From: Cladophialophora immunda
Lineage: Eukaryota; Ascomycota; Eurotiomycetes; Chaetothyriales; Herpotrichiellaceae
NCBI RefSeq assembly: GCF_000835495.1
Contig: NW_015622543.1
Span: forward strand, 310,001 to 374,000
DNA length: 64,000 nt
Direction of reading: 5' to 3'
How positions within the stretch are numbered: position 1 is the first letter of the stretch; each line of letters starts with the position of its first letter. A program made the translations under genes and the position numbers. Positions 1 through 10,741 of this stretch are shown here, one piece after another. Under the pieces are notes generated by a model. It saw only the letters and a list, made by a program, of their open reading frames with translations. It did not search any database and was not told the DNA's origin.

Positions 1-2
1 CA

Positions 3-487
3 ATGGTGTTCAACTTTAACCTAACGGAGACTGTGGAACATTACCTTCCTAATAATATAACCTTAGAAGATCTTCATTGGCCTTCTACTATTACACTTTG
101 GGAACGCGCTCTCAGAATTCCTACCATCATCTTGAGTATTTTTTATTGGCTAAGTATTATATTCACAGGTCTTGGAGTATCTGCTGCTGCTTGGAAAGTA
201 TTCTATGGGCGACCCCTTTCCACATTGGTGAACCTCGTAATCAAAGTGGTAACTGTCATCATTACTCCCCCTACTGATCCCAATATTCTAACGCTCATCT
301 TCCTTAGCCGGCGTTTCTTACAATTACGCTAGCCTCCACCATTTCAACTTTCGTAATTGTTAGAGGGGTAGACATAATCAACAAGTATGGAGAACAAATA
401 GGGATTTCCGCGCAGAGAGGACCAGTATTTTTAGGGATGACATGGGTAGCTACAGGGTTGATGTTGCTTGCTTTCATACTCGTGTAG
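3..487 (+). CDS. SUR7/PalI-like membrane protein, 3' part
   Basis: Two exons read through cleanly: 3-248, an intron at 249-307 (donor GTAACT, branch TTCTAACG, acceptor CTTAG), then 308-487 ending in TAG. The visible 141 residues hold three hydrophobic stretches separated by a short polar segment (INKYGEQIGIS) and the motif GPVFLGMTWVATGLMLLAF. This order matches the last three membrane helices of the fungal SUR7/PalI family of cortical-patch and pH-signalling membrane proteins. Known members have four helices, with a cysteine-bearing loop after the first. That part would lie left of the window, so the ATG at position 3 is probably internal. The family call rests on the helix pattern and the C-terminal motif; substrate or partner cannot be read. 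Confidence 0.6.
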
Positions 488-701
488 CCTTGAGGCGAAG
501 TTAATAGTAATACTCTTTCAGAGGATTATCTCACTATAGGGGGAAGTTATATCATAGTTCTTATCACACTACTTTTCCGAGACCTAGGCTCCTAGCTCCC
601 TTTGTCATACCTATAGCAACCAACCACCAAGGGCTAATTTCATTGTCAACGACCTCCCTTCCAATAGTGTTTGATCGGGAAATATGTCCCTGACTGATAC
701 G

Positions 702-1462
702 TTATCCTCTGTGATAGCAGATATAGTCGAAGTGAAAACAAGACTCTCCATCTTGATGGGGTTTTAGCTTCGTTAACGGCTGGGGTATCTCTAAGCCTGC
801 CAAGGAAGCATATGCCGTGGCCCATGGACTAATGACATAATTATCTGTCCCAAATTCGTTGCTATAGATCGTGTGTGGTGCGTAAGGGGCCGGGGTAGTC
901 GGCGAGTTTGTCCAGTTGGTTCCTGTTTGATCGCCGGTGTGACCGGTACAAACGGCGAAGTGTTGTCTTTTCTGCATTGTAGAGGGTAATGCTGTTTGCT
1001 CGGAAAGCGTGGGGGTGACGAGGAAACCAGCTTTAACGCTGTCGGCGGTCGAAGTCTCTTGGCTAGAGCTAGGCGCGCCGCGTTTGGTGATTGGGGATTC
1101 GGCTCCTTTGTCGTAGGATCCATCTCCTGCCATTGCTATAGACCCTGAGTCGAAAAGGGGACTGCCGGCAGGTGTGGCGAGATTGAGTCGTTCTAACTCT
1201 AGAAATTCTAACCTTTCCTTAAGCTTCTTGCGATATCTTCGCTGTTGTGATTGTGAGTATAAGTGATGTAGTGCTTGGTAAATGAGCACACCTGAGCGTT
1301 CCGATTCTGGGCGCGACGCCGTTCCGCGAGGTCGGAAATGTTTTTCCAGTCTTCGTCAGCGTCATCAACCGCACTGTTAGTTGCGCTGTTGAAATTTGCT
1401 AGAGAAGATTTCGAAGAAGATGTTTTGGAGTCAGACTGCACTTGAGACCCATCCATTATCAA
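702..1462 (-). CDS. bZIP transcription factor
   Basis: Nuclear DNA-binding regulator of the fungal bZIP class. Exon 1 runs 1462-1292 and exon 2 runs 1241-702; the 50-nt intron (1291-1242, GTGTGC...ACAG) splits the basic region. The spliced basic region reads AERRRAQNRNAQRRYRKKLK, followed by RLEFLELERL, so the N-x-x-A-Q-x-x-R DNA-contact pattern is present. The start of the zipper is short, as in many fungal bZIPs with the signature DW..I.DLAERRR. The protein is 236 aa: an acidic/Ser-rich N-terminus before the basic region (about 41-60), then a long low-complexity C-terminal tail. ATGs at 1462 and two codons downstream are both possible starts. Targets cannot be inferred from the sequence. 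Confidence 0.8.
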
Positions 1463-2646
1463 GAAAGGGTACTATGTACGTGTGTATAGTGAGACCAATA
1501 ACCTAAAAATTCCAGTCGATTACAACTGGAAACAGTTTATATATTATGGAAGCTCAGGGAGACCTCGAACTTAATGTGGCCAACCGTAGTAGCTATCTCA
1601 CGACACTGGGTCCAAATATTTATTATCTCCCACTTCTCAAACTATAGTGCGAGTTCGGAGACGGACCACCTTAGTTAGGGCGGTTAACTTCGAAAGATAG
1701 AATGGAGCACACCGGTTCCAAATGTCGCGAAAAAATCTATCGATCCCCACCAAGAAACAATAATACGCTAGCCAATAAGGTAACCAAAGTGTCTCATTGG
1801 TTATATAGGTTCTTCCTTTACAAGTAGTTCACTAGTGTACCTTTCCTAGCAAAGATATCATTAATTGTGCGAGTCCGATGTTTGAGGAACTCCAGGAGGG
1901 AGCCAGCAGCGTGGCCTCTTACAAACAATGACTAGGGGAATATCTCCCGGGCGCAATCCTAGACCTCGACGCCGCCTATTTGTGTAGCCAACCTCGTTGT
2001 TGATCTCTAGGATCAAGGGAAGCCCTGTTACCTTGCCTCGACTGGCCTTGTAGTCCGTTTGCGGACTCGTTACCTCTGCCAAAGGCAGGAGGCGCTGTTG
2101 ATGCCGGTAGTTGGTCACAGACTAATTTAAGGGAGTCCTCAGGCAAAGGTTTGTGAAAGCGGCGGTCGCCGGTCGGTCGTCCTTACAGCTAGGTCTATTG
2201 ACCTAAGTGATTCCGATGGTGGAGGGCTCTCTAGTACCTTCTGTACCTCCTTTTCCTTAGTATTTTCTATATCAATCGGAGTTTATTCGTGTCTCTATGG
2301 TATCTTGACCATAGTATTCGCGTTAAATTGAAAAGTATATATAAAAGCGTCTCGACGTCGTTCAATAGGGCGCAAGACTGGGGTAGGAGGATCTCAAGCC
2401 AAGGTGTGGCTATAAAAAGTAGGCGACGAAGAGGTCAGATTGGACATTGTACGAGGTATAGCAAACGAACGCCGGCTTAATTTGGTGGACACTATTTGTG
2501 CCAAGTATAACTAAGCGAACCTGCGCCCGAACTTGCATCCGGAGGGCATTTTCCGAAGTTGCGTCCAGTGTCGATTTGCGTACATGCGATTAGACTGGGT
2601 TGGCAACGCTCTTTCTCAAAGTTCTCACATCCGCTGGTAACAAATC
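1463..2646. other. Intergenic, no gene recognised
   Basis: Open frames here are short. One minus-strand frame (2118-1861, 85 codons) has ordinary composition but no recognisable motif, no clear splice partner and no signal peptide. I treat the stretch as upstream sequence of the bZIP gene and downstream sequence of the coiled-coil gene. Confidence 0.4.
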
Positions 2647-3196
2647 TCAATGGGACAGTTCTCCTGAATCGTCGCTACCTTCTAGCATTATATCAACCAG
2701 CTCCGTGCATTCTGCGTTAAGGTCAAGAGAGGACTCCGGACTAAGCGGAGAAAGACTTTCGTCTTGATAGGGTGGAAATTTAACGCGGATAGGACTAGGC
2801 CAGCGCGCCTCCGCCCTCTCCGCTTCAAGGAACGCTATCTTGGCTTTGAGATCCTTGGCTTCCTATTCGGCCCTTCAGTTAATGCCCATATTAAGGAGAG
2901 TAGGTACTCACCTGGATGTGTTTGTCGTCCTTCCTGTCGAGCTCGAATATCCTTTTTTGTAAAACATCGTTGACTTCGGTAAGTTGGTGAATATCCCTAT
3001 ATGCTGTGGCGTTGTTTTCGCGAAGACGACCAATTTCCCTTGCCATCTCGTCTCTTTCTTGGAAGAGACTGAGATTCACTTGGTGGTATTGACCACACTT
3101 CTCTGCATAAAACCGGGCGCAATTGTCTGATGCGACCAGTTCCCCATGCACGAGGCGCAGAGACTCGCGGCAGCTATCGACCGCCGCGGACAACAT
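2647..3196 (-). CDS. Small coiled-coil protein
   Basis: Exon 1 runs 3196-2912 (95 codons, ending ...KHIQ) and exon 2 runs 2862-2647 (71 codons plus TGA). They are separated by a 49-nt intron with donor GTGAGT and acceptor AATAG, and phase 0 is kept. The protein is 166 aa. About residues 35-115 are charged heptad-like sequence (RDEMAREIGRLREN, LTEVNDVLQKRIFELD, then KDLKAKIAFLEAERAEA), which predicts a coiled coil running across the exon junction. The C-terminus is acidic and Ser-rich. No enzymatic motif or signal peptide is seen and the family is not recognised. It resembles the gene at 3724-4278 only in size, coiled-coil content and one-intron layout. Confidence 0.6.
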
Positions 3197-3723
3197 ATGG
3201 AGATTGTGTTCGACACACGTGACACAAGACTGAGCAGTCTGCGTTCCCTATTTATCCTTATTAGTGAGCCGTAGTGTACGGACTAGGAGCCTTCCTTACT
3301 GTAGATGATGCCTGAGACGTCGCCATTCCGAAGAGCCGAAATTGGGGTATAGTCCCTTTCAAGTTCATTTAGGATTACAGAGGTATTCGCCTGGTTTTAT
3401 ACTAATAAGTTTACCATTTCTTCAATAGCCGTGTCTTCCGAAATTAGAAACAGAGATAATCTCAGATCTATTTCAAGCCTAGCGGGCCCGGACCACCATA
3501 GTTAACTCTAAACGTGGGGTCCTTTCTACATTGTCTCCTTCGACACTATATCTGTCGACAGAGGGCCAGAATGGAGGCTATGTCTGCGAAACGAGACATA
3601 ATCGGATCAGAGAGCCTCATCGCCCATATGTGTATGACCTTCAGCTTCTACTAAAGCTATCTCGCACTAGGTACATAAGTTAAGCCAACTATTCGGGATA
3701 CAGAAAACATCCCTAACTCCAAA
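3197..3723. other. Divergent promoter region
   Basis: These 527 bp separate two divergently oriented coiled-coil genes and so must hold both promoters. I see no strong TATA box, repeat or additional open frame. Confidence 0.4.
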
Positions 3724-4278
3724 ATGTCTTCTCCATATCAGTTCGCCGACGAGTCCATTATAAATGATCCTCAGCTGCCTGAACTGGCACCTTCTGAGTT
3801 CAGTGACTTCGAAAACAACTTATCTTTCTTAGACCTTCATTGTACCGATCCAAAGTCTCTGTCCTTTGACCCGTTTGAGTGCCCCAGTTTCGAATCTGAA
3901 CCTATTGATTTTGCCGCCCAACTTCAACAAGCGCAATTCGGCTCCGAGGACCAGGTATTTGGCGCGGACGTCATAAACCAACTGAACGAGTTGAATTTCT
4001 TGTATGTGAAGCTCGAGCAGCGCGTCAACGAGCTTGACACCATGTGCGCAAAGCTTCAAAATGAGTACGTGCTTCTCTCACTCATAGAAAAATAGAGCTT
4101 AACTAAGAAACCCAGATTACATCAACAGTCTAACTTCCAAAGTCGACTATCGGCAATGGAGGCGCATCTGAAACAGCTCGTGGACTGGTATTTCAGCTTC
4201 AAGACTACTGTGAATAAAAACACGGAGAAGGTTGCACTTGAAATTGGCTCTCTAAAGTTGAGAAAGACATTCTTTTAG
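3724..4278 (+). CDS. Small acidic coiled-coil protein
   Basis: Exon 1 is 3724-4064 and exon 2 is 4116-4278. The 51-nt intron (GTACGT...CTTAACTAAG...CCCAG) restores a single frame across a split GAA codon. The 167-aa product has an acidic N-terminal half rich in Phe, Ser and Asp, then a leucine-rich coiled coil (about 86-130: INQLNELNFLYVKLEQRVNE, then LDTMCAKLQNE), and a short basic tail ending in LRKTFF. If the intron were unspliced the frame would stop at 4095. No DNA-binding basic region precedes the coil, so I do not call it a bZIP. Function is not recognised; the acidic half plus coil would suit an adaptor or transcription-associated protein, which is inference only. Confidence 0.6.
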
Positions 4279-4708
4279 TCAAAGTTCTTCAAGGTTGGGT
4301 CAGGATTTTATTTAATTCTTTGCATTAAGTTCCCAAGTTCTAGTCGATATTGCCACCGAAAAAACAAAACAGGCGCAAATACCTTTTCGCCCGGTAGAAC
4401 AATTTGGTACCACTGTTCTCTCGGGGAAAGCAATACGAGAATCGCTTCTAGTAGTATGGATGAAATTCCTTATTGTGAAGCAAGAGAGTAGCTTAGGTAG
4501 GCTATGTACTGATAATATTCTCTTTCAAATCATTTTACGGCTGGGACTTGTCCAGCTCGATATTCTATATACTGTGATTTCGCAAAAGTGATGTTCCGTG
4601 GCCTTCGATACATTTCCTTGCGTAGTCCCATAGAGATCTCAGATGCGGATGATCCAAGTACTCAGCCACTTTAGACACGCAAATGTATAATATCGCTAGA
4701 TATTATAT
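4279..4708. other. Intergenic, no gene recognised
   Basis: AT-rich sequence between the convergent 3' ends of the acidic coiled-coil gene and the Ulp1-like gene. No convincing open frame or repeat was seen. Confidence 0.4.
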
Positions 4709-7700
4709 CTAGAATGAAGATGTACTTTCTGGAGATAGAGCGGAAACGTCTGCCAGTGCTTGTATAAAATGGAGGTCGGCCGGCTCACCACGAAAAAGAC
4801 TAGCGATTTCCTCTTCAAGTTTTGGCAGAGACTCCCATAACTGTTGGTTTTGTGTTTTTATCAGATCAACCAATGTATGTGTTTGCTCTTCATTAAGCTT
4901 GAGAAACCTCCAGGATGATTAGCACGGGGAAAAATAGGGAGATAGAGATCCAGAAACTTACTCAGAGTGCCGAACTGTACACGAACGATGCAAGGAGCAC
5001 TGGACGTTTCTCGCGGGTAGGAGCATCCATAGGGGGTAGTTCCGGCCGCAAACAGCTTCATACTGGAGCAGATGTGAACCACGATTGTTGGCACTTTTCA
5101 GAGCTGCCTTTGTCTTTTGCGTATCTTCGGAGCCACAGGCACGACAAAGTTCGTCGTAGGCTTCACTGTTACCACGATGCCCAGCTTCTCCTGGTGGTAT
5201 CTCTGAACCAGTCTTGCGGCGTTTGGCGTTTCTCCGTCTTCTAAACCCTTCTTGAAAATGGCTTTCCAAAGCACGGAAGAGTCGAGAGACCTGGAATGCC
5301 GCAAGGTTTTTTTGAATAGCGCCTAACATCTGATAGCCGCGCCCCCGATTAAACAGTCGGAGGGCAGTCTGGACATTATCACCAACAACCCACGAAGCGT
5401 TGCCGAGACGTCCTTCACGAGCGGAGTTCGGCGGAGATGGACTCTCTTGGGTGTAGATGTGCAGTGCGGCGTCGACATTCCAGTCGGGGTGCTGATATGT
5501 GTCGTACATTCGCAGTGCAATGTCAATATCGGAGCCGTCTCTCTCTGGCATACCAAGTAATATGTTGACCATGTCTTGAAAATCTTGTAAAACCTCCTTG
5601 CACCCAATTGCAGAGGCAAGGCAGTCTAGGTTTACTTTTCTGGCGAGCCTCTTCGCTTGGCCCGGCTTCGCGACAATCGACTTTTCGGCCACGGCTTCCA
5701 ATAAGCGAGAATCGGTGTTACTCGTTATGGCGCTGTTTATCTCGTCGGCGGGAGCTTCTCGATGACCTCCCATAATATTGTCGAGGATAAGAAGTAGATA
5801 TCGTTTCCTGAGGAGATTAAAGTTTCGCAAGTCTGCCGTGATTGGATCGAGAACGGCCTCGGCTTCTTTGAGTAAGATTATTCCACCATTGTTGCCGTCA
5901 TTCTTGAGAGTCTAGCTTACGTTAGGACGTGCCAGCTAGTTAAGGTCGTCAGGGGAGGGAATTGACTCACACTCCGATACTCTACCGTCCATTCTTCCAC
6001 GCTGTCTACCAGCGAAGAGATAAAATGCTCAATCGTTCGGTGACTGGTGGCCTCTGCCTCATGCATAGTAATCGTGCGATGTTCAAAGTTCAGACTGACA
6101 AGAAACCAGTGTGATAGCTGATGTACAGGGATCAAGATGATCGAGGGTGACGTCCACCTGCGAAGTCTGCCGGTGTCGCTCTTCTCGTACGCGGCACTGA
6201 AGTCATAGCTTTCAATGACGTGCACATCAGTACGCTTGCTGGTTAGACGGTAGAGCGTTTCCATGACCGCGTCGTCATTAAGCCATTCGCCGGGCCGGAA
6301 TTTCGTCAAAGTCTTTTCCGTGTCTTCTGGCCGGACTGTTTTCCATAAAATAGCCTTCCAGTTCCGGACGCCAAACCCAATCAAGTCTTCGATGTCCTGG
6401 ACAATCTCTTCATTAGGTGTATCAGGATTTATGCTTCGAAGACGTGCTACCTTCCCAGGACTAGGGGCAGCAATGGAGTGGTCGTCTATCTCAGTAGACT
6501 CCGCCGGCACGGAGCCGCTTGTGGTAGAGATCCCATCGGCAGTGGCGCAAAATCTCAGCGTCAATGGTTGATCAAGTGACTCCTCTAGAACGAAAGGGGT
6601 TAGGGGGCTTCCTTCTTCGAGAGACTCGGTTCGGGCCGACGTTGGACTTTGTTGCGGAAGGGAGATGCCTGTAGCTGGCCAAACCCTATTGTGCTCCGTT
6701 CTAACCTGATAACTGTCTTCAGCAGAAGGATTAGATTCCAACCCAAGACGGCTACTAGGTATATCGCCCTCCGGCGTGTCCTCTGGTGAGTTAGTCAATG
6801 AGGTGGTGACTATCATGGGCGGAGCGGGCACAGGGAGTCGCCGCTCGGATTGGTGACCGGTCGAAATAAAGAAGTCGTTTTCGGGCGAAATACTTTGATC
6901 CTCCGCTACCCCGTCGGGAGCGATTGAAGATTTATTAGGAGACGGAAGAAATAAGCTCGACAATATTTCATCGGAGTCGTCCGCGTCGTCGCATGATATT
7001 GGAGGGCTTGGATGAAGATTAGTGATAGCTTTCCGGTCCGAAATGGCTCGAGGCGACGAGAATTGTGCTCTATGGTTATTGCGAGACCTTATATTGTTAG
7101 TACCTGCCTGGGTGTCGTTGGCGGCTTCCTGAATTCCACCGTTCGTTAGACTATCGCAGCCTGCGGGGATAGCTGGTACATCCTCCATCAGAACATGACG
7201 ACTTTGTTCATCGAATACTCTGGCATTCGTATCTGGCTCATCTTCGTCTGATGGTTCGTAAACCTCTAGCTGTCGGGGTTCGGTAATCTCCATGGCGGTA
7301 GCAGTAACTCGGGAGGACGTGCCACACTTTGTGTCTTCTTTCGTGCAGTACACATACATCGGTGGCGGAAGCCAGTCTGCCTCGCAGCAGCTCACTGTCT
7401 CCGACAGATTAGGGCCCATTTTCCATAAGTAGCGATAGGTCTGGTAGTCTGTCCTCACAGCATCTCCAGGGTGCTGTAGGAAAATGCTGAAATCAATACC
7501 CCAGGATTGCAAAGTGGATGGAGAGACAATGACACGCTCGTGGTGTACGAATTGACTGCAACTGTGCCGTAAACCGAGGTGTTCTACTAAGTGCGACTCC
7601 AGCTTGGTAGAATGCCTCGGTGACACGACTACCCAGACGATGGGACAACCGTACCAAAGGTAGGTTAAGGATTGGAGATCCACCTCGGGTTTGTGGATAA

Positions 7701-8205
7701 AGTCGAAAGATTGACCGAGACTGAGACAGGCGAGACTGGAGTGAATGCCTCGTATATGGTGGCGTGTACTTGACAATCTTTCATTTATAACGAGAGGATG
7801 CTCTGGCATTCCCAGTAGTAGGCGACGTTGTGGACGATGGACACTGTATACTGCGTGGTCCAGATGCTCTTTATTTGAGTCACAGTGCCTGGATAAAGCG
7901 CTTTCCAATATCTCGATAAGTTTTGGTTCGTTCAAAGACGCGACGGGAGTAGGCGACGGTGTAATCGGTATTTGGAACGAAGTTCCCGCTTCTGTAAGAT
8001 CATTTGAGCGTAAAACCTCTGTTTCGGCGCGTAACACATTCCCTTGGCGTCTTAACCATTGTCGTTGAACATTGCCAAAGGACAGCGTATAGGTAGTCGG
8101 TATAGAAGGAAGTACATTGCCAATTATAAGCTTCTGGTAGCCCTTGAAGGCGTCTTCATAGGACCACGGTGACCAGTGCTGAACGTTGATTGGGATATCC
8201 AGCAT
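4709..8205 (-). CDS. Ulp1-like (C48) protein without catalytic Cys
   Basis: Exons: 8205-5971, 5911-4962 and 4907-4709, with introns of 59 nt (GTGAGT...CTAG) and 54 nt (GTAAGT...GCTAATC...GGAG). Frames join exactly to 1127 aa. Residues 1-600 are long and low-complexity. Residues about 610-790 match the Ulp1/SENP fold: GEWLNDDAVMETLYRL, IILIPVHQLSHWFLVSL and DGNNGGIILLKEAEA. In active C48 proteases these carry His, Asp and Cys. Here His699 is kept, the expected Asp is Glu716 (ITMHEA instead of a YDS-like motif), and the nucleophile position is Gly754 (NNGG instead of D/N-C-G). SUMO or NEDD8 cleavage is therefore unlikely; a binding role or a decaying gene is more plausible. A Lys/Arg-rich tract (FRRRRNAKRRK) follows, then a coiled-coil-like C-terminus. 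Confidence 0.72.
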
Positions 8206-8226
8206 GGTATCACTTGTTGATCCAGG

Positions 8227-8436
8227 TTAGAGATGTCTCATAAATGGTGGAAGCTCTTTAATCAAACCTTTGTCTTCGTAGAGCTCACAGTAAAAAGCCA
8301 CGACCCAGGACTGATATCCATCTGCGCCGCAAATCAACGATAGAATGTCTAACATAGCGGCGTTTTGTGCCCTTCGGAGGGTCCGGAAAGACTCAGTAAA
8401 TAGTCTGCTCGACATGAAGATCGAAATTCTCTTCAT
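8227..8436 (-). CDS. Possible 5' coding part of the Ulp1-like gene
   Basis: A 69-codon frame sits directly upstream of, and in the same frame as, the ATG at 8205; only a TAA and six further codons separate them. Its sequence (QNAAMLDILSLICG, YQSWVVAFYCELYEDK, LPPFMRHL) looks protein-like rather than random. I found no splice pair that would remove the TAA and keep the frame. Two readings remain: a separate 5' exon with a junction I cannot place, or an original N-terminus cut off by a nonsense change, with translation now restarting at 8205. Confidence 0.35.
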   Translation of the reverse strand: MKRISIFMSSRLFTESFRTLRRAQNAAMLDILSLICGADGYQSWVVAFYCELYEDKGLIKELPPFMRHL

Positions 8437-10016
8437 CGGCCCTCCTCATGAGTGTAGATGACCCTCTTTGCCACCGTATTCACTGATTTAGTGTCTGGAG
8501 TGCGATGCTCTCTTGCCAAATCTTCCGTTTTGGACGGTTCTCCACCGTCATCACGATAATACCATATATTCAGGACGCCAATGGTCTCAAGGGAGGTGTC
8601 TTCAGGTGGAACGGTCGACGGTGGTCGAAGAAGGGGCGAGTTCTAGTAACATCTTCAAATGGACCGCAAGGATCCAGACATTTTAGTTTCTCAGAGAAAG
8701 ACAAGAGTGAAGAGGTGAGTGGAACCTACACTTGTCGAACACCCCGCCGCCTGGCTTGGTAGTAGGAGTATTTTGTGAGGTATCTCTGCACAAGGCCATT
8801 CTTCTCTAGTCACTTTTCTTCACAGTATTCATGAGGTAATTGTAGCGGGGAATAGTCTGTAGCCAGAGTAAAGCTGAGCTCTATTGCCCGGGCCTCGCCG
8901 AGGGTGTGTACTTAATTCCCACCTTCATTTAAGGCGAGGAATATCAAGGGGGTGTGGATCGGTCAAGTACTTCTCTTATCCTCGTACGTGGACTGACCTC
9001 TCAGACGTAGCTTCCGAGCAATAATTACGGGACTGCAAGAAGTAGTGCGCTTGAGGAATTGAAGTAGCGCCCATTGCGGCGATTGGAGTGTGTGGCCCTC
9101 CTGGAAGAAAGCAGCGGTGCCCGCAGTATCTGCAGAGACACCTACTTACCCTTCTCAGTTACCAACTAAGGTCCAAGCTCCGGATATACCACCAGGTCTG
9201 AGAATAGACTTGAATGTTCCAGCGGTATGCGTGAATGGAGGCCTCTTTTCCGTGGTAGAGTGCATGCATAACTCCCCGTCACTTCTTCCGGGAAGCGCTC
9301 CATGTCCCCGATTCTTGCAGGAGTTTGGCGCCCAACATTTCGCCTACGGGATCTCAATTAGGTTAGACAAAGTCATCAGGATCACCAATCCTTGTCGCTT
9401 CTTAAAACTAGTAAGCCCCCCTCGGTTGTGTCGACGTGCTCGCATTGCGTAGAAATCAGGTGCCGGCTACTCGTACAGGTCTCTGGAGGGTTGGAACAAT
9501 ACCTTCCGGTTGGCAAAGTGCCAGGATCGTTCTCTAGCTTCGGCAGACCTCTCCTGATGTCCCGCCCTTTGCAAGGGTTTCAAGCAGTCGCCGTCACTAG
9601 TCCTCCACGCTGAAAGGAAATAATAGGCGACTCGCTGAGGAAAACACCCCCTGCCGCGGACCAAGTTTTTCTCGCCTACTGGTCACACGTCGCCATCGTC
9701 GATCCATAGGTATTGAACGCTTCTGTGGGCCGAACTAGAATATGCGGCCAAGGTGGCCGCATGGAAGGGTGGTTGTGATATGATTTGCCAGGTGTCCACC
9801 GCTAAAGAAGCTAAACTAGTTCCGGCTAATCTAGGTAAATTCCATTCTGCCGAGCTGCCGCGCCAGCCGGACCGTATCGAATTCGTACCTTGTCCAGCTT
9901 CCAACTGAGACGGAGAGACGAGTTCAGGCAGTTCTCCTACCTACGCAGAGTACTTCCAGTGCTTCGGGTTCCACATTGTGAAGAAAAAAATAGAAAGTCT
10001 TTCGCCAGACTTAGAT
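8437..10016. other. Intergenic, no gene recognised
   Basis: About 1.6 kb with several open frames of 60-120 codons on both strands. None has a recognisable motif, biased composition or credible splice partner. The frame upstream of the gene at 10017 stays open back to a GTG at 9978, so that gene may have an undetected 5' exon here. Confidence 0.35.
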
Positions 10017-10502
10017 ATGCGAGGATATATATATGACCCTACAGCGACGTGTGACCTGCAGGGACACTTAATACGGGTAACTGCATACGCTGGAATACCA
10101 ATTCAGCCTCGAATGAATGAAATGGAAGACTTTTATCCTGAGCAACAACATGGTTCGACGTTCGACTTTACTACCTCCCTAGAAGGACCTTGGCCTAACG
10201 GTCTGTCACTTCCCACCACACCGTCAGGCTCGAGCAACTATTTCACCCAACCCGCAAGCCAGACGCCTTCGGTCGTCCAAGCCTATCAAGCACACACAAA
10301 TTCGATACAGATACCACTTTCAGCTTATGTCGTTCCTGCAGCGACAGTGCAGTTCATTGGATCATCCATCATCCATCCTACCGTTATTCATTGCCGCTTG
10401 TGCGGGCAGATAATATCTGGCACAGCAACCTTTACGCCTGATTTACCTCTTGCGCCCCTCCCGTCCGACAATAATCACATGCCGCTGAACACTGCTCAAT
10501 AG
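10017..10502 (+). CDS. Hypothetical protein, Pro/Ser/Thr-rich
   Basis: The frame is open from 9978 (GTG) to a TAG at 10500; the first ATG is at 10017, giving 161 aa. Composition is rich in Pro, Ser, Thr and Gln, with runs such as LPTTPSGSSNYFTQPASQTP. Near the C-terminus there is one CXXC pair (HCRLCGQII) that could be half of a zinc site, but no matching second pair is present. No signal peptide or membrane helix is seen. The family is not recognised. A missing upstream exon is possible because the frame remains open before the ATG. Confidence 0.4.
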   Translation: MRGYIYDPTATCDLQGHLIRVTAYAGIPIQPRMNEMEDFYPEQQHGSTFDFTTSLEGPWPNGLSLPTTPSGSSNYFTQPASQTPSVVQAYQAHTNSIQIPLSAYVVPAATVQFIGSSIIHPTVIHCRLCGQIISGTATFTPDLPLAPLPSDNNHMPLNTAQ

Positions 10503-10741
10503 AAGCCAATAATTAAAGAGACAAGAAAAGCAGGGAAGAAAAAGAGATTTCGTGGTGACGCCGTGGTGGCAGCGTATTCGCTCTGGAAAGCAGTTACGGC
10601 TGAATGTCAATGAGTGTCGAAGATAAGGGATAGAGTATATATAACTAAACTAGTCAAGGCTACAATCTAAGCTGAATGAATAGTTCATCTCGCGCCTCCG
10701 TTCACATACAGAATTGGAAAACACTCCTGCCCGAATGAATA

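Noticed and set aside
3724..4278. bZIP identity for the acidic coiled-coil protein
   Set aside because: There is no basic DNA-contact region before the coil.
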